From assembly GCA_946478845.1 (NCBI GenBank), contig CAMLDI010000004.1, positions 1 through 64,000 of the forward strand: a stretch of 64,000 nucleotides of DNA. Direction: 5' to 3'. How positions within the stretch are numbered: the stretch's first letter is position 1; each line of letters starts with the position of its first letter. The notes under the pieces were generated by a model. The model was given only the letters and a program-made list of their open reading frames with translations, ran no database searches and was not told the origin of the DNA. The position numbers and the translations under genes were made by a program. Positions 25,078 to 33,835 of the stretch are shown piece by piece. The DNA is from an uncultured Paenibacillaceae bacterium (lineage in GTDB: Bacteria > Bacillota > Bacilli > Aneurinibacillales > Aneurinibacillaceae).

Positions 25078-26720
25078 GATTCTTGTTTATCCCCCTTTGG
25101 ATCTGGTTGGGGCATATGTGTTTTATTGCGAATCAGTCTATCCTTCTTGTTCAGCAACCGGGGGCGGGAAACCATCAACCACCAGGGCAAACGAAGCATG
25201 GAATCTTTCTGGTCCTCAATATTTATAGGAGCAAAAGGAGTCATATAAGGAACGCCAAAGGATCGAAGACTGGATAGGTGCAGGACCATCCAGGTTAACC
25301 CAATGTAAATCCCATATAATCCAAAGGAAGCACCTAATGCCATCATGCCAAAGCGCAGAATGCGAGTTGAGATAGAAATATTAAAGGAAGGGAAAATAAA
25401 ACTAGAAATTCCAGTACTGGCCACCACAATTAGCATGGCTGGAGAAATGAGGCCCGCTTCTGTTGCTACCGTACCGAGAATCAAGGCCCCAACAATAGAG
25501 ATGGCTTGCCCTACCGCTCTTGGCATGCGCACTCCCGCTTCTCTTAGAATCTCAAAGACCGTTTCCATGAGCAATGCTTCCACAAAGGCAGGGAAGGGGA
25601 TCCCTTCCCGTTGTGCAGCCAGACTTACCAATAAAGTAGGGGGAATCATCTCCTGGTGAAAAGTAGTAATGGCAATATAAAGGGCTGGGCCTAACAGGGT
25701 AATAAAAAATCCCAAATAACGCAATGCACGAACAAGGCCAAAATCTGAACGATGGAAATAGTCCTCGGGTGCTTGAAAAAATTGTACGAACAAAGCAGGT
25801 ACCATCAGCACAAAAGGGGTTCCATCTACAATAATAGCCACCCTGCCTTCCAATAAACCGGCAGCGACTGCATCAGGCCGTTCTGTATTATAAACCGTTG
25901 GAAAGGGGGTAAAGGTTTTATCCTGAATCATTTCCTCGATATATCCACTCTCTAAAATACTATCAATATTGATTTTATCTAAACGGTCACGAACCTCTTG
26001 AATTACTTCCTCTTTGGCAATTCCTTTCATGTATACAATGGATATATCTGTTTTGGTAAGATTGCCGATTTGTTTCGTTTCAATCCATAAGTTAGGGTCT
26101 TTAATCTTTCGGCGAATTAATGAAGTATTTACTCGTATTAATTCAGTGAACCCTTCCTTTGGACCCCGAATGGTGGTTTGCACAGAGGGTTCTGTAATGG
26201 ATCGATGTTCCGGTCCTTTGGTGCTGGCGCCAAATCCCTGGTTATACCCATCAATGAGGATTACGGTTTCCCCTGACAAAAGGGAGTGAAACAGGGATGG
26301 GAAATCAGAAAGGTTTTTTACTTCACCAATGGTAAGTGCATATTCCTTGATAAATCTTAAAAGGGATTCTCCTCCTCTTTCGTAATCAATTGCAGGGGAA
26401 GTGGTACGCACTTTAAAGAGAAAGGACTCTAAAATGGATTCCTGAATAATTTTTGCATCCACTAAACCATCTGTATACACTAAACAAGCTTTGATTTGCC
26501 CTTGTGTGCCGATGCTGATTTCTCGAATCACCAGGTCACTGCTGTTTCCCAAAGCGTTTTTAATCTCAGCAATGTTTTGCTCCAGGCTTAAATAAAGGGG
26601 TTTTTTTGGTTTTTCTTCTTGTTGTTGTTGTTGTTGTACTCCCCCGGAATTTTGTTGTTGTGATGGTGCGGGAGAAAAGCGTTTTAACATTTCTTTGAGG
26701 GATTTTTTAGCTCGCATCAT
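25074..26720 (-). CDS. GerA-family spore germination protein (A subunit)
   Basis: A subunit of a germinant receptor, 548 residues. A soluble N-terminal region (about 30-290) is followed by about five membrane segments (about 300-490) and a basic cytoplasmic tail. Family motifs include TSPAIDYERGGESLLRF-like sequence, FLMVPALFVQFFQAPEDYF variants and PRAVGQAISIVGALILG. A Gln-rich tract (six consecutive Q near residue 30) is encoded by a GTTGTT repeat. A subunits oligomerise into the ion channel that opens on germination. It is the first gene of a six-gene operon. Confidence 0.95.
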   Translation of the reverse strand: MMRAKKSLKEMLKRFSPAPSQQQNSGGVQQQQQQEEKPKKPLYLSLEQNIAEIKNALGNSSDLVIREISIGTQGQIKACLVYTDGLVDAKIIQESILESFLFKVRTTSPAIDYERGGESLLRFIKEYALTIGEVKNLSDFPSLFHSLLSGETVILIDGYNQGFGASTKGPEHRSITEPSVQTTIRGPKEGFTELIRVNTSLIRRKIKDPNLWIETKQIGNLTKTDISIVYMKGIAKEEVIQEVRDRLDKINIDSILESGYIEEMIQDKTFTPFPTVYNTERPDAVAAGLLEGRVAIIVDGTPFVLMVPALFVQFFQAPEDYFHRSDFGLVRALRYLGFFITLLGPALYIAITTFHQEMIPPTLLVSLAAQREGIPFPAFVEALLMETVFEILREAGVRMPRAVGQAISIVGALILGTVATEAGLISPAMLIVVASTGISSFIFPSFNISISTRILRFGMMALGASFGLYGIYIGLTWMVLHLSSLRSFGVPYMTPFAPINIEDQKDSMLRLPWWLMVSRPRLLNKKDRLIRNKTHMPQPDPKGDKQES

Positions 26721-26852
26721 TTAACAACACCTTTAAAAGGAAAATAAATCATGAATCAAATAGTATTTTTTACCGTTTATTTTTTTTTATCCTAATAAAA
26801 TTCACTTTTAGGCATTTCTTTGCATAAGTTAAAAGTAACGGGAGGGAATGCC

Positions 26853-27224
26853 ATGGAGACTCTTGTTATTTTTTTAAATACAGTTGCCCTCTATTTTATT
26901 TTTGCTTTTATTTTAACCTGGTTGAGCAAATGGGCTTTTCATCTGAACAAGATTTCTTCTATTGAGGAAAAAGAAAAAAAGGATCAGCCTTTACGAGTTG
27001 AAATTATTCTTGCAAACTCCGGGGAACAAGTGGAATATGTGATGCGCCATTTAATTTACTATTCAAAATTAAAAGGTGTGCCTATTAAGGTGTGCCCAAA
27101 AGATCAAGGCTCTGTGGATGAAACACTGACAATTCTTCATTTATTTCGGCGAGATTATCCAGGATTGATTCAGGAAGAACTTGAGGCAATTGATTATAAA
27201 GTGGATTTAAAAGAGGACCGTTAA
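26853..27224 (+). CDS. Hypothetical protein: one membrane helix plus a GT2-like fragment
   Basis: Protein of 123 residues starting at 26853 after GGGAGG; divergent from the ger operon. One N-terminal hydrophobic segment (about 3-27) is followed by a charged linker and a small soluble domain (LRVEIILANSGEQVEYVMR, then VKVCPKDQGSVDETLTI-like sequence). That domain resembles the nucleotide-binding start of family-2 glycosyltransferases, including a D-x-GS-x-D-like turn, but stops far too early to be a complete enzyme. Function is unknown. Confidence 0.65.
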   Translation: METLVIFLNTVALYFIFAFILTWLSKWAFHLNKISSIEEKEKKDQPLRVEIILANSGEQVEYVMRHLIYYSKLKGVPIKVCPKDQGSVDETLTILHLFRRDYPGLIQEELEAIDYKVDLKEDR

Positions 27225-27234
27225 GGTCCTTTTT
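27214..27234 (+). terminator. Terminator overlapping the stop codon
   Basis: AGGACC and GGTCCT with a 5-nt loop containing the TAA stop, then T residues. Confidence 0.7.
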
Positions 27235-27510
27235 ATCTTTATCCCCTTCGGTCAGAAAGAGGAGGAGAGGTGTACAAAGGGTTGGCCCATATCACCTTTA
27301 TCCCCTTCGGTCAGAAAGAGGAGGGGAGGGAGGTACAAAGGGTTGGTCTATATCACCTTTATCCCCTTCGGTCAGAAAGAGGAGGAGGGAGGTAGAAAGG
27401 GGCTATATCACCTTTATCCCCTTCGGTCAGAAAGAGGAGGAGAGGGGTACAAAGGGTTGGCCCATATCACCTTTATCCCCTTTAGTCAGAAAGAGGAGGA
27501 GAGAGGTAAA
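27234..27510 (+). repeat. Tandem array A of the dispersed repeat (five copies)
   Basis: Five head-to-tail copies begin at about 27234, 27290, 27351, 27406 and 27465 (period 55-61 bp). Each holds TATCACCTTTATCCCC-TTCGGTCAG and then AAAGAGGAGG and a variable purine-rich tail ending TACAAAGGGTTGG. The hairpin seen in other family members is absent. Reading frames through it are repeat artefacts. Confidence 0.92.
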
Positions 27511-27793
27511 AAAGTAGAATTCTGATTTCCTGTTATGTGGACAAGCCATCCTTTAACATACTTGGGCTTATTAATAACAGGAGGTGTTTCAATGTAAATG
27601 ATCAAAAAGTTTCCTCTAGAAACTACTGCTGCTCCTGTCTTCTCGTTTCTGATGGTAAGACACTCCTACTTCATAGTGCTGGCGTAAGTGATAGAGGTTC
27701 ATTAAGACTTATTTTAGACACTATTTATAAATAAGATGAGTGTTCTTCCCTATGTCTGGAGGTGGATTCAAATGAGTTAATTGGATTATACTC

Positions 27794-28023
27794 AAGCTCT
27801 TACGAGCTTTGTCTGAGTAGAGGGGATAGAAATGAAAAGGGGTGTGGGAGGAGTCCCCCAAGCTCTTACGAGCTTTGTCTGAGTAGAGGGGATAGAAATG
27901 AAAAGGAGTGTGGGAGGAGTCCCCCAAGCTCTTACGAGCTTTGTCTGAGTAGAGGGGATAGAAATGAAAAGGAGTGTGGGAGGAGTCCCCGAAGCTCTTA
28001 CGAGCTTTGTCTGAGTAGAGGGG
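27794..28023 (-). repeat. Tandem array B of the dispersed repeat (3.5 copies, 66-bp period)
   Basis: Copies start at 27794, 27860, 27926 and 27992, exactly 66 bp apart and nearly identical. On the minus strand each unit reads TCTATCCCCTCTACTCAGAC then AAGCTCGTAAGAGCTT, a 5-bp hairpin with a GTAA (GNRA-type) loop. Because 66 is a multiple of 3, open frames with a 22-residue repeat result on both strands; none has a ribosome site. Between arrays A and B (27511-27793) I see nothing supportable. Confidence 0.93.
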
Positions 28024-28162
28024 AACCCTTCATATAAATGTAAAAAAGTGGTCACGGAATAGACATGAACTATGGAAAGGGTGTGTAGGAAAGGAAGGAG
28101 ATAATCTTGAAAAGGTAAGGGAACAAACTGGAAGTGAAAATAGGGATTAAGGGGGATGAGAT

Positions 28163-28936
28163 TTGTTAAACAGGGAATGGCTTCGAGGTGTTGGTAAAGC
28201 CATGGTTCATATTTTGTACCCGGATAGGGAATCATGCCAGCTTTGTGGAAAGCCGGCTGTTAGATATTCCGCAGAGAAGCTAGGAACCCTTCTTTGTGAA
28301 TCATGCCAATCTGATATTCAATGGATTGGTGATAATGTATGTAAGGTATGCGGAAGAGTAGAAAATGATAATCGCCTTTGTGGTGATTGTGGTTATCGTA
28401 CTGAAAGGCATTTTGTTTTTTCCCGCAGTGCTGCTGTCTATAATGAAGGAATGAAACAATTATTGTATCGTTATAAATATCAAGGGGATCGGAAAATTAG
28501 AAAGTTATTAGGCGCGATTTTGTATCAGGGGTGGAAAAAGTATTATGATCTGCCCAAGTCTAAACACCCTATTCATCTATTAACTTTTGTTCCTTTGCAT
28601 GAAGAACGGTTATTCGAACGCTCTTTTAACCAGTCACAAGAGTTAGCGGAAGAGTTGAGCAAAAAAACAGGGATTCCTATGGCGGATTTATTGATTCGAG
28701 AAAAGGCGACTGACAAGCAGAGTAAACAGGGACGGGAAGAACGTTTACGGGCTTTGCGAGGGGCATTTCGGTATAAACCAGGCCTTGAGGTTGCTACTAG
28801 TGTCGCCACAGAATCTATAGGAATTTTGCTTGTGGATGATATTTATACAACGGGGGCGACCTTGAATGAAGCAGCTAGGGTAATTCGGCGGGGGCTCCCA
28901 AATGCGAAAGTTTACGGGCTGACGGTGGCACGATGA
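28163..28936 (+). CDS. comFC: ComFC-family phosphoribosyltransferase-like protein
   Basis: ComF family protein of 257 residues. The N-terminal zinc finger has CQLCGKP, CESC, CKVCG and CGDC pairs (residues about 26-75). The C-terminal phosphoribosyltransferase fold has the PRPP loop ILLVDDIYTTGATL (near residue 220). ComFC is needed for DNA uptake in competent cells, where it works with ComFA. No comFA lies upstream here; the space is filled by the repeat arrays. The TTG start is supported by AGGGGG 7 nt upstream. It may belong to the same competence programme as the comK-type gene. Confidence 0.88.
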   Translation: MLNREWLRGVGKAMVHILYPDRESCQLCGKPAVRYSAEKLGTLLCESCQSDIQWIGDNVCKVCGRVENDNRLCGDCGYRTERHFVFSRSAAVYNEGMKQLLYRYKYQGDRKIRKLLGAILYQGWKKYYDLPKSKHPIHLLTFVPLHEERLFERSFNQSQELAEELSKKTGIPMADLLIREKATDKQSKQGREERLRALRGAFRYKPGLEVATSVATESIGILLVDDIYTTGATLNEAARVIRRGLPNAKVYGLTVAR

Positions 28937-28956
28937 GGAAGATGTTAAAAGAATAA

Positions 28957-28994
28957 AAAAGGACCGATTTCCTTTGAGGGAAACAGGTCCTTTT
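28957..28994. terminator. Bidirectional terminator
   Basis: AAAAGGACC and GGTCCTTTT pair around an inner TTTCC/GGAAA stem, between convergent comFC and the Yip1 gene. Confidence 0.85.
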
Positions 28995-28997
28995 CTA

Positions 28998-29720
28998 TTA
29001 AACGCCAATATTTGAAACAGCAGTGCCAAAGCTGGCTATGGCAGCCCCAATTAATAAATAGATAACATACAAAATAATAACAACTGATGTTACATATTTG
29101 GAAGGTTTGTTAGAAGTTTGTTTTAAAGCGGTAATGGTAAAGAAGACTTGCCAGATAAAAAAGACAGTTATTGCGCTTAATAATGATTGTAAAAACGGGC
29201 CTGCATTTAATGTTTCCCCTATGATTCCTAAACTGAAAAAGGGAGTTAGGGTTTTAGTCAGATACATGATCGGAATGGATAATGCCATGTTAATGAGGCC
29301 AATGAATGATGAATATCCTTGGATTGCAAATTGTTTGCCGAAAGGAACATCACGGAAAAAGATCGCTAAGATAGCAGCAGCAATGACCATAGATAGAAGA
29401 ATTCCAAAAAATCCTCCCACTGCAGCGAATAAGACTGTAATATTTTGGAAGAGTGGATTATTGGCCAATCCTGCAACTTCCTCCTGGGCTTGCGCAGGGA
29501 GAATATTTAAGGTCATGGACAGATAGGAGGAGAGACCTGTGAAGATTGCGGCAAGCAAACTAATGAGAAGCACTCTCCATACGAGCCCGGTGACCTTTTC
29601 TGCATCACGTAAGGTGGAAAAATGTGATGAAGGTTTGAAAATCCCTTGCCATAATTTAACCCGATGAATAGGCAGTAATTCTGGTTGGTTTGTTGTATCA
29701 ATGTTTTTTACTGTTTGCAA
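28998..29720 (-). CDS. Yip1-domain membrane protein
   Basis: Membrane protein of 240 residues with five hydrophobic segments (about 52-75, 98-125, 135-155, 170-195, 210-235) and a short polar N-terminus with the LWQGIFKPSSHFSTLR motif common in bacterial Yip1 proteins. B. subtilis YknW, encoded with yknXYZ, belongs to this family and is needed for assembly of that efflux system. Here the gene is divergent from the yknXYZ-like genes rather than leading them, but a shared role is likely. Confidence 0.85.
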   Translation of the reverse strand: MQTVKNIDTTNQPELLPIHRVKLWQGIFKPSSHFSTLRDAEKVTGLVWRVLLISLLAAIFTGLSSYLSMTLNILPAQAQEEVAGLANNPLFQNITVLFAAVGGFFGILLSMVIAAAILAIFFRDVPFGKQFAIQGYSSFIGLINMALSIPIMYLTKTLTPFFSLGIIGETLNAGPFLQSLLSAITVFFIWQVFFTITALKQTSNKPSKYVTSVVIILYVIYLLIGAAIASFGTAVSNIGV

Positions 29721-29753
29721 TAAAAAAACCTCCTATACCGTAGAATTTGTTTT

Positions 29754-29808
29754 ATATTGTATAAATTTACAATATTTCGTTGTTATCTATCATATCATGT
29801 CATATAAT
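29754..29808 (+). promoter_or_regulatory. Divergent control region: inverted repeat and promoter of the efflux operon
   Basis: ATATTGTA (29754-29761) and TACAATAT (29768-29775) form a perfect 8-6-8 inverted repeat. TTGTTA (29780-29785) and TATAAT (29803-29808) are separated by 17 nt. The repeat lies just upstream of the -35 and beside the start of the divergent Yip1 gene, a fitting place for one operator to control both. Confidence 0.65.
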
Positions 29809-29843
29809 TCATGAAAAGGTAGATTTTATAATGGAGGAGAGAT

Positions 29844-31007
29844 ATGAAAAACAAGAAATGGATCATCGTAAGCATTGTAGCAGGTGTTGTTGTCTTAGCT
29901 GGTGTAAATGTGTTTGCTCTTACCAGGGATCAGAGTGCCATTTCACAGGTGAAAGAAACGAAAACAATTAAAGTAGAGAAAAAAACCATTAGCGATTCGA
30001 TTATTGCCTCCGGGGTTGTGGTTGCCGCAGATGAAGAAGTCTTGACAATAGACCCAACCAAAGGAACATTATCCAATATTTACGTATCTGTAGGGCAACA
30101 AGTTTCACCTGGGACTACTTTGTTTAAATATAAAAGTTCAGAATTGGAAGCTGAGCTGAGTTCCATTCAAAATGCAGAACAAAGGGCCAAATACCAGCAG
30201 GGTGAGCTAAAGAAACGTTTAGCAGATGTGGATAAGAAACTGAAAGCAGCAAAGAACAGTAAAGATGAACAAAAAGAAGCCATAGATATGTTGAATAAAG
30301 AGCGGCAAGCCATTTTAGGAGAAGTCCAAGCCGCTGAATTTGATAGAAAAGATACTCAATTGCGGAAGCAAAACGTACAAAAGAGAATGGGAGAGCTAGC
30401 TATTACAAGCACAATTTCCGGAACAGTAAGCGAAGTAAATAAGGTATCCCAGTTAAAAGATGGCTCGTCACAGGTTGTTGTCCGCATTGTTTCATCTTCA
30501 CCTTTTAAAATTGAAGGGACATTGACAGAGTATGATTTGGTGCGCATTGCCCCGGGACAGGCAGTAAAGGTGAAAGCGAAAGTATATCCTGACCGGGAAT
30601 GGAAAGGAAAAATTGAAAAGGTAAACAAGACGCCCCTCTCTTCCCTTGCAGGGGCTGGATTGATGGGTGAAGGTGCCAGCACTGGGGGTGGACAGGAGAA
30701 TATTACCTCTTATCCTTATACTGTTTTGTTAGACAATAGTACCGACCTGGTCGTGGGTTTTCATGTAAATGTTGAAATTCAAACTACTGCCAAAACCGCT
30801 CTTGCACTTCCCTTTGAGGCTATTCGCAAAATTGATGGTAAGGAATATGTATGGGTGGTTAATGGCACGGTTCAGGAACAACGGGAAGTCAAAACGGGGA
30901 TTTCCAATGACACCTATAAGGAAATTGTGTCTGGGGTGAAAGAAGGAGAGCTGGTGATGGCCAATCCTCCAGAAGAAGGAATCCCGGGATTGGGTGTGAA
31001 TCCATGA
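29844..31007 (+). CDS. Efflux membrane-fusion (adaptor) protein, YknX-like
   Basis: MacA/HlyD-type adaptor of 387 residues. An N-terminal membrane anchor (about 5-25) is followed by a barrel-sandwich hybrid domain (about 60-95), a coiled-coil hairpin (about 100-165, with KKRLADVDKKLKAAKNSKDEQKEA), the second lipoyl half (LAITSTISGTVSEVNKV), a beta-barrel and a membrane-proximal domain. In B. subtilis YknX works with YknYZ against the SdpC toxin. GGAGGAGA precedes the start and the next gene overlaps by 4 nt. Confidence 0.92.
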   Translation: MKNKKWIIVSIVAGVVVLAGVNVFALTRDQSAISQVKETKTIKVEKKTISDSIIASGVVVAADEEVLTIDPTKGTLSNIYVSVGQQVSPGTTLFKYKSSELEAELSSIQNAEQRAKYQQGELKKRLADVDKKLKAAKNSKDEQKEAIDMLNKERQAILGEVQAAEFDRKDTQLRKQNVQKRMGELAITSTISGTVSEVNKVSQLKDGSSQVVVRIVSSSPFKIEGTLTEYDLVRIAPGQAVKVKAKVYPDREWKGKIEKVNKTPLSSLAGAGLMGEGASTGGGQENITSYPYTVLLDNSTDLVVGFHVNVEIQTTAKTALALPFEAIRKIDGKEYVWVVNGTVQEQREVKTGISNDTYKEIVSGVKEGELVMANPPEEGIPGLGVNP

Positions 31008-31681
31008 TCCGTTTGCAAAATATAGAAAAAGTATATGAGGGGCATGTGGAAGTCCCTGTGTTATATGATGTGAATTTGACAGTGGAATCAGGAGAGTTTA
31101 TGGCGATTATGGGCCCTTCTGGTTCAGGAAAATCCACTTTAATGAATATTATTGGTTTTTTGGACAGGCCATCCTCGGGAGAATACTTTTTTGCTGAAAA
31201 AGATGTATCTCAGGTGGATGATGATCAGTTGGCCCGTTTGCGCAACCAATCTGTGGGATTTGTTTTTCAGCAGTTTCAACTGTTGCCTCGTCTCACTGCG
31301 TTGCAAAATGTGGAATTGCCTTTAATTTATGCCGGGGTGGGCAGAGAAGAACGATTAAAACGGGCCAGAACTGCCCTGGAAAAAGTGGGGCTGGGTGATC
31401 GGGTTTCCCATTTGCCCAATCAGTTATCCGGGGGGCAAAAACAGCGGGTAGCCATTGCCAGGGCGATGATTAATGAGCCTAAACTGATTCTGGCCGATGA
31501 GCCTACTGGTGCATTGGATACGAAATCCGGGGAACAAATTATGGAGATTTTTCAGCAATTAAACATAGAGGGGACCACCATTATTCTGGTTACCCATGAA
31601 GCTGAAATTGCAGAATATGCCCGGCGCCTCATTACCATTCGAGATGGAAAAATTCTCGAGGATCGGAGGCTGGCGGGATGA
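31004..31681 (+). CDS. MacB-type ABC ATPase, YknY-like
   Basis: ATPase of 225 residues with Walker [10 protein letters not shown] (37-45), Q-loop FVFQQFQL, signature LSGGQKQRV, Walker [13 protein letters not shown] and switch His in THE. It starts inside the adaptor's stop (ATGA) and its stop overlaps the permease start, so the three are translationally coupled. It is related to the iron-module ATPase at 7.0 kb but belongs to a distinct transporter. Confidence 0.95.
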   Translation: MIRLQNIEKVYEGHVEVPVLYDVNLTVESGEFMAIMGPSGSGKSTLMNIIGFLDRPSSGEYFFAEKDVSQVDDDQLARLRNQSVGFVFQQFQLLPRLTALQNVELPLIYAGVGREERLKRARTALEKVGLGDRVSHLPNQLSGGQKQRVAIARAMINEPKLILADEPTGALDTKSGEQIMEIFQQLNIEGTTIILVTHEAEIAEYARRLITIRDGKILEDRRLAG

Positions 31682-32886
31682 ATTTCGTTGAAAGTATGAA
31701 AATGGCGTTTAGCTCTATATTGGCTCATAAGTTACGTTCCCTTTTGACTATGATTGGCATTATGATTGGCGTGGGTTCTGTCATTGCTGTGGTGGCCATT
31801 GGCCAGGGGGGAGAAGCGTCGTTAAAATCCCAATTTGTAGGCAAAGGAAACAATACGATTGAAATCAATTATCAAATAGATCAAGATTTGATGATGAATA
31901 TGGATCCTATGTCTTTTTCTGAGCCCCGCTTTAAGGAGAGGGACATTTATGAGTTAGAGAAAATTCCGGAGATTAGCCGGGTGATTTATTCCAACTCTGA
32001 TTTTCAACCTGTATTTTTTCGGGATCAAACAAGCCAGGGCCAATTAACCGGGGTGACCCATGGTTTTACGGATATTCGCCCTTTGACGATTTTGGAAGGG
32101 CGGAATTTAACAGCGACGGATTTGGATGGGGCCCGTAAAGTAGCCATAATCAGTGAGGAAGTAAAAAATAAGTTATTTGGCGAAAAAAGCCCCATTGGAG
32201 AAATGATTGAAGTGAAGAATACCCCATTTAAAGTGGTGGGAGTTTTTAAAGATAGTGCAGGAGGAATGTTTGGTTTTGGGGGGATGGAAGAAATCATTCT
32301 TCCTATTTCTCTCTGGCCGATGATGTATGGGAAGTTGGAAATACAGTCTTTAACCATTAAAGCAAAAGATGGGGACAATATTGAGTTAGCCGGGCAAAAA
32401 GCAGTGAATTTATTAAATGGCAAAAGCGAATTTACCGATGGCCGTTATGAAGTGATGAATTTCAAACAAATCCAGGAATCCATTGCATCTGTGACCCGCA
32501 TTACTACAGCTATTATTGCTGGGATTGCCAGCATTTCTCTTCTGGTTGGGGGCATTGGAGTAATGAATATTATGCTTGTTTCTGTTACGGAACGTACCAG
32601 AGAAATCGGGATTCGCAAAGCCCTGGGGGCAACCCGCAAAAATATTTTGATCCAGTTTCTTATTGAGTCCATGGCCCTTACTCTTCTTGGGGGATCTGTG
32701 GGGATTGCTCTGGGAACCGGTGGGGCCTATATAGTTTCGTACTTTGCAAAATGGCCTCCCCTGGTCTCTTTCCCTGTAGTAGTGGGAGGGGTTCTCTTTT
32801 CTATGGTGATTGGGGTCATTTTTGGCATCCTTCCTGCCAATAAAGCGGCAAAAATGGACCCGATAGAAGCCCTCCGTTACGAATAA
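31678..32886 (+). CDS. MacB-type ABC permease, YknZ-like
   Basis: Permease of 402 residues: N-terminal helix after the ALKSL-like HKLRSLLTMIGIMIGVGSVI motif, extracytoplasmic MacB domain (about 50-270) and three C-terminal helices with REIGIRKALGATRKNI. It forms a tripartite system with the adaptor and ATPase. Substrates of such Gram-positive systems are mainly antimicrobial peptides; no peptide gene is visible nearby. Confidence 0.94.
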   Translation: MNFVESMKMAFSSILAHKLRSLLTMIGIMIGVGSVIAVVAIGQGGEASLKSQFVGKGNNTIEINYQIDQDLMMNMDPMSFSEPRFKERDIYELEKIPEISRVIYSNSDFQPVFFRDQTSQGQLTGVTHGFTDIRPLTILEGRNLTATDLDGARKVAIISEEVKNKLFGEKSPIGEMIEVKNTPFKVVGVFKDSAGGMFGFGGMEEIILPISLWPMMYGKLEIQSLTIKAKDGDNIELAGQKAVNLLNGKSEFTDGRYEVMNFKQIQESIASVTRITTAIIAGIASISLLVGGIGVMNIMLVSVTERTREIGIRKALGATRKNILIQFLIESMALTLLGGSVGIALGTGGAYIVSYFAKWPPLVSFPVVVGGVLFSMVIGVIFGILPANKAAKMDPIEALRYE

Positions 32887-32916
32887 TAAAGGCTATAATT
32901 AAAGAAAAAGGAGGGA

Positions 32917-33732
32917 ATGCATCTTATGGATTTTATCTTTCTTTATTTGGCTGCCCTTTTTCTTGTGTTCGGTATTCTTATTAAAAAATTTAAGTTTTAC
33001 TGGCTTATCTCCGGGTATAATACGGCCTCTAAGGAACGGAGAGAGCAAATAGACAAAGAAGGCCTTGGCAGATTTATGGGGAATTATTTTTATGCTATGG
33101 CTGGTCTGCTAGTGGTTGCTTTTTTATTGATGTGGTTTGATTTTGAGAAGATTTCATTTTACGTATTTTTGCTTATCCTATTGTCCACGGTTTATGTCAT
33201 TATTGGGGCACAAAAATATGATAAAGGGGCTTACCATCCTGATGGCCGTTTGAAAAAGGGCCCTAAAATCACCGTTGGAATTATCATTGTTGTCATTTTA
33301 GGGGTGCTTGGTGCTACTTTATATGGATTGGTCCCAACGAAGTATGACCTGAATCAGGATTCATTGACCATTAAGGGCATGTATGGGGAAACCATCCCCT
33401 TTAAAAACATGAAAAAGGTGGAATTGGTGGATTCTTTGCCACAAATCAAGTTACGTACCAATGGGTATGCCTTAAACAATGTATTAAAGGGACACTTTAA
33501 ACTGGAGCAGTTAGGAACGGGCAAGTTGTTTATCCAGCTGGGCAAATCTCCATATATTATCATCCATACGGATGAAAGATACTATATCATTAATGAATCC
33601 GAAGGGTCCAAAACACGGGAACTTTATGAGAAAATTAGAATGATTTGGGAAAAGTCAAGTAGTGATATTCGACAAGAAAAACCCTGCTTTAGTGTCGAAT
33701 ACACTAGGGAAAAGTCGAGCGTTTCTGTTTGA
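32917..33732 (+). CDS. DUF3784-like membrane protein with a C-terminal PH-like domain
   Basis: Protein of up to 271 residues. The N-terminal half has four hydrophobic segments and a DUF3784-like YWLISGYNTASKERREQID motif between the first two. Residues about 150-245 look like a bacterial PH domain (LTIKGMYGETIPFKNMKKVEL ... YYIINESEG). Starts at 32917 and 32926 are both possible; AAGGAGG is very near the first. The last 25 or so codons lie in an inverted repeat with Spo0A-box sequences upstream of the next gene. It starts 30 nt after the permease gene and may be co-transcribed. Confidence 0.7.
   Translation: MHLMDFIFLYLAALFLVFGILIKKFKFYWLISGYNTASKERREQIDKEGLGRFMGNYFYAMAGLLVVAFLLMWFDFEKISFYVFLLILLSTVYVIIGAQKYDKGAYHPDGRLKKGPKITVGIIIVVILGVLGATLYGLVPTKYDLNQDSLTIKGMYGETIPFKNMKKVELVDSLPQIKLRTNGYALNNVLKGHFKLEQLGTGKLFIQLGKSPYIIIHTDERYYIINESEGSKTRELYEKIRMIWEKSSSDIRQEKPCFSVEYTREKSSVSV
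33660..33706 (+). promoter_or_regulatory. Inverted repeat holding two Spo0A-box heptamers
   Basis: TAGTG-A-TATTCGACA and TGTCGAATA-CACTA form a 14-bp inverted repeat with one bulged base. Each arm contains the exact Spo0A heptamer (TTCGACA at 33668, TGTCGAA at 33693) in opposite directions. It ends 23 nt before the -35 of the cold-shock gene. Confidence 0.55.
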
Positions 33733-33758
33733 CGGGCTATTGTTAGGGATGGTATCAT
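33729..33758 (+). promoter_or_regulatory. Promoter of the cold-shock gene
   Basis: TTGACG and TATCAT separated by 18 nt give a leader of about 70 nt, as usual for csp genes. Confidence 0.65.
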
Positions 33759-33835
33759 CAGATTGTGAGGACGAGGTAATACAGCGCTTCAACCTCAACA
33801 AAGCTCTTATTTTTTTGGGGAAAGGGATGTATTAG

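Noticed and set aside
27343..27525. Reading frame with repeated ITFIPF-like peptides
   Set aside because: It is array A read in one frame, without a ribosome site.
27537..27734. 65-residue frame between the two arrays
   Set aside because: No ribosome site, no recognisable domain and no conserved neighbour; left as non-coding.
27234..28023. CRISPR array
   Set aside because: The repeats are 55-66 bp with conserved rather than unique intervening sequence and there are no cas genes.
27762..28235. Long repeated reading frames on both strands across array B
   Set aside because: They arise because the 66-bp period is a multiple of 3; no ribosome site or protein-like composition supports them.
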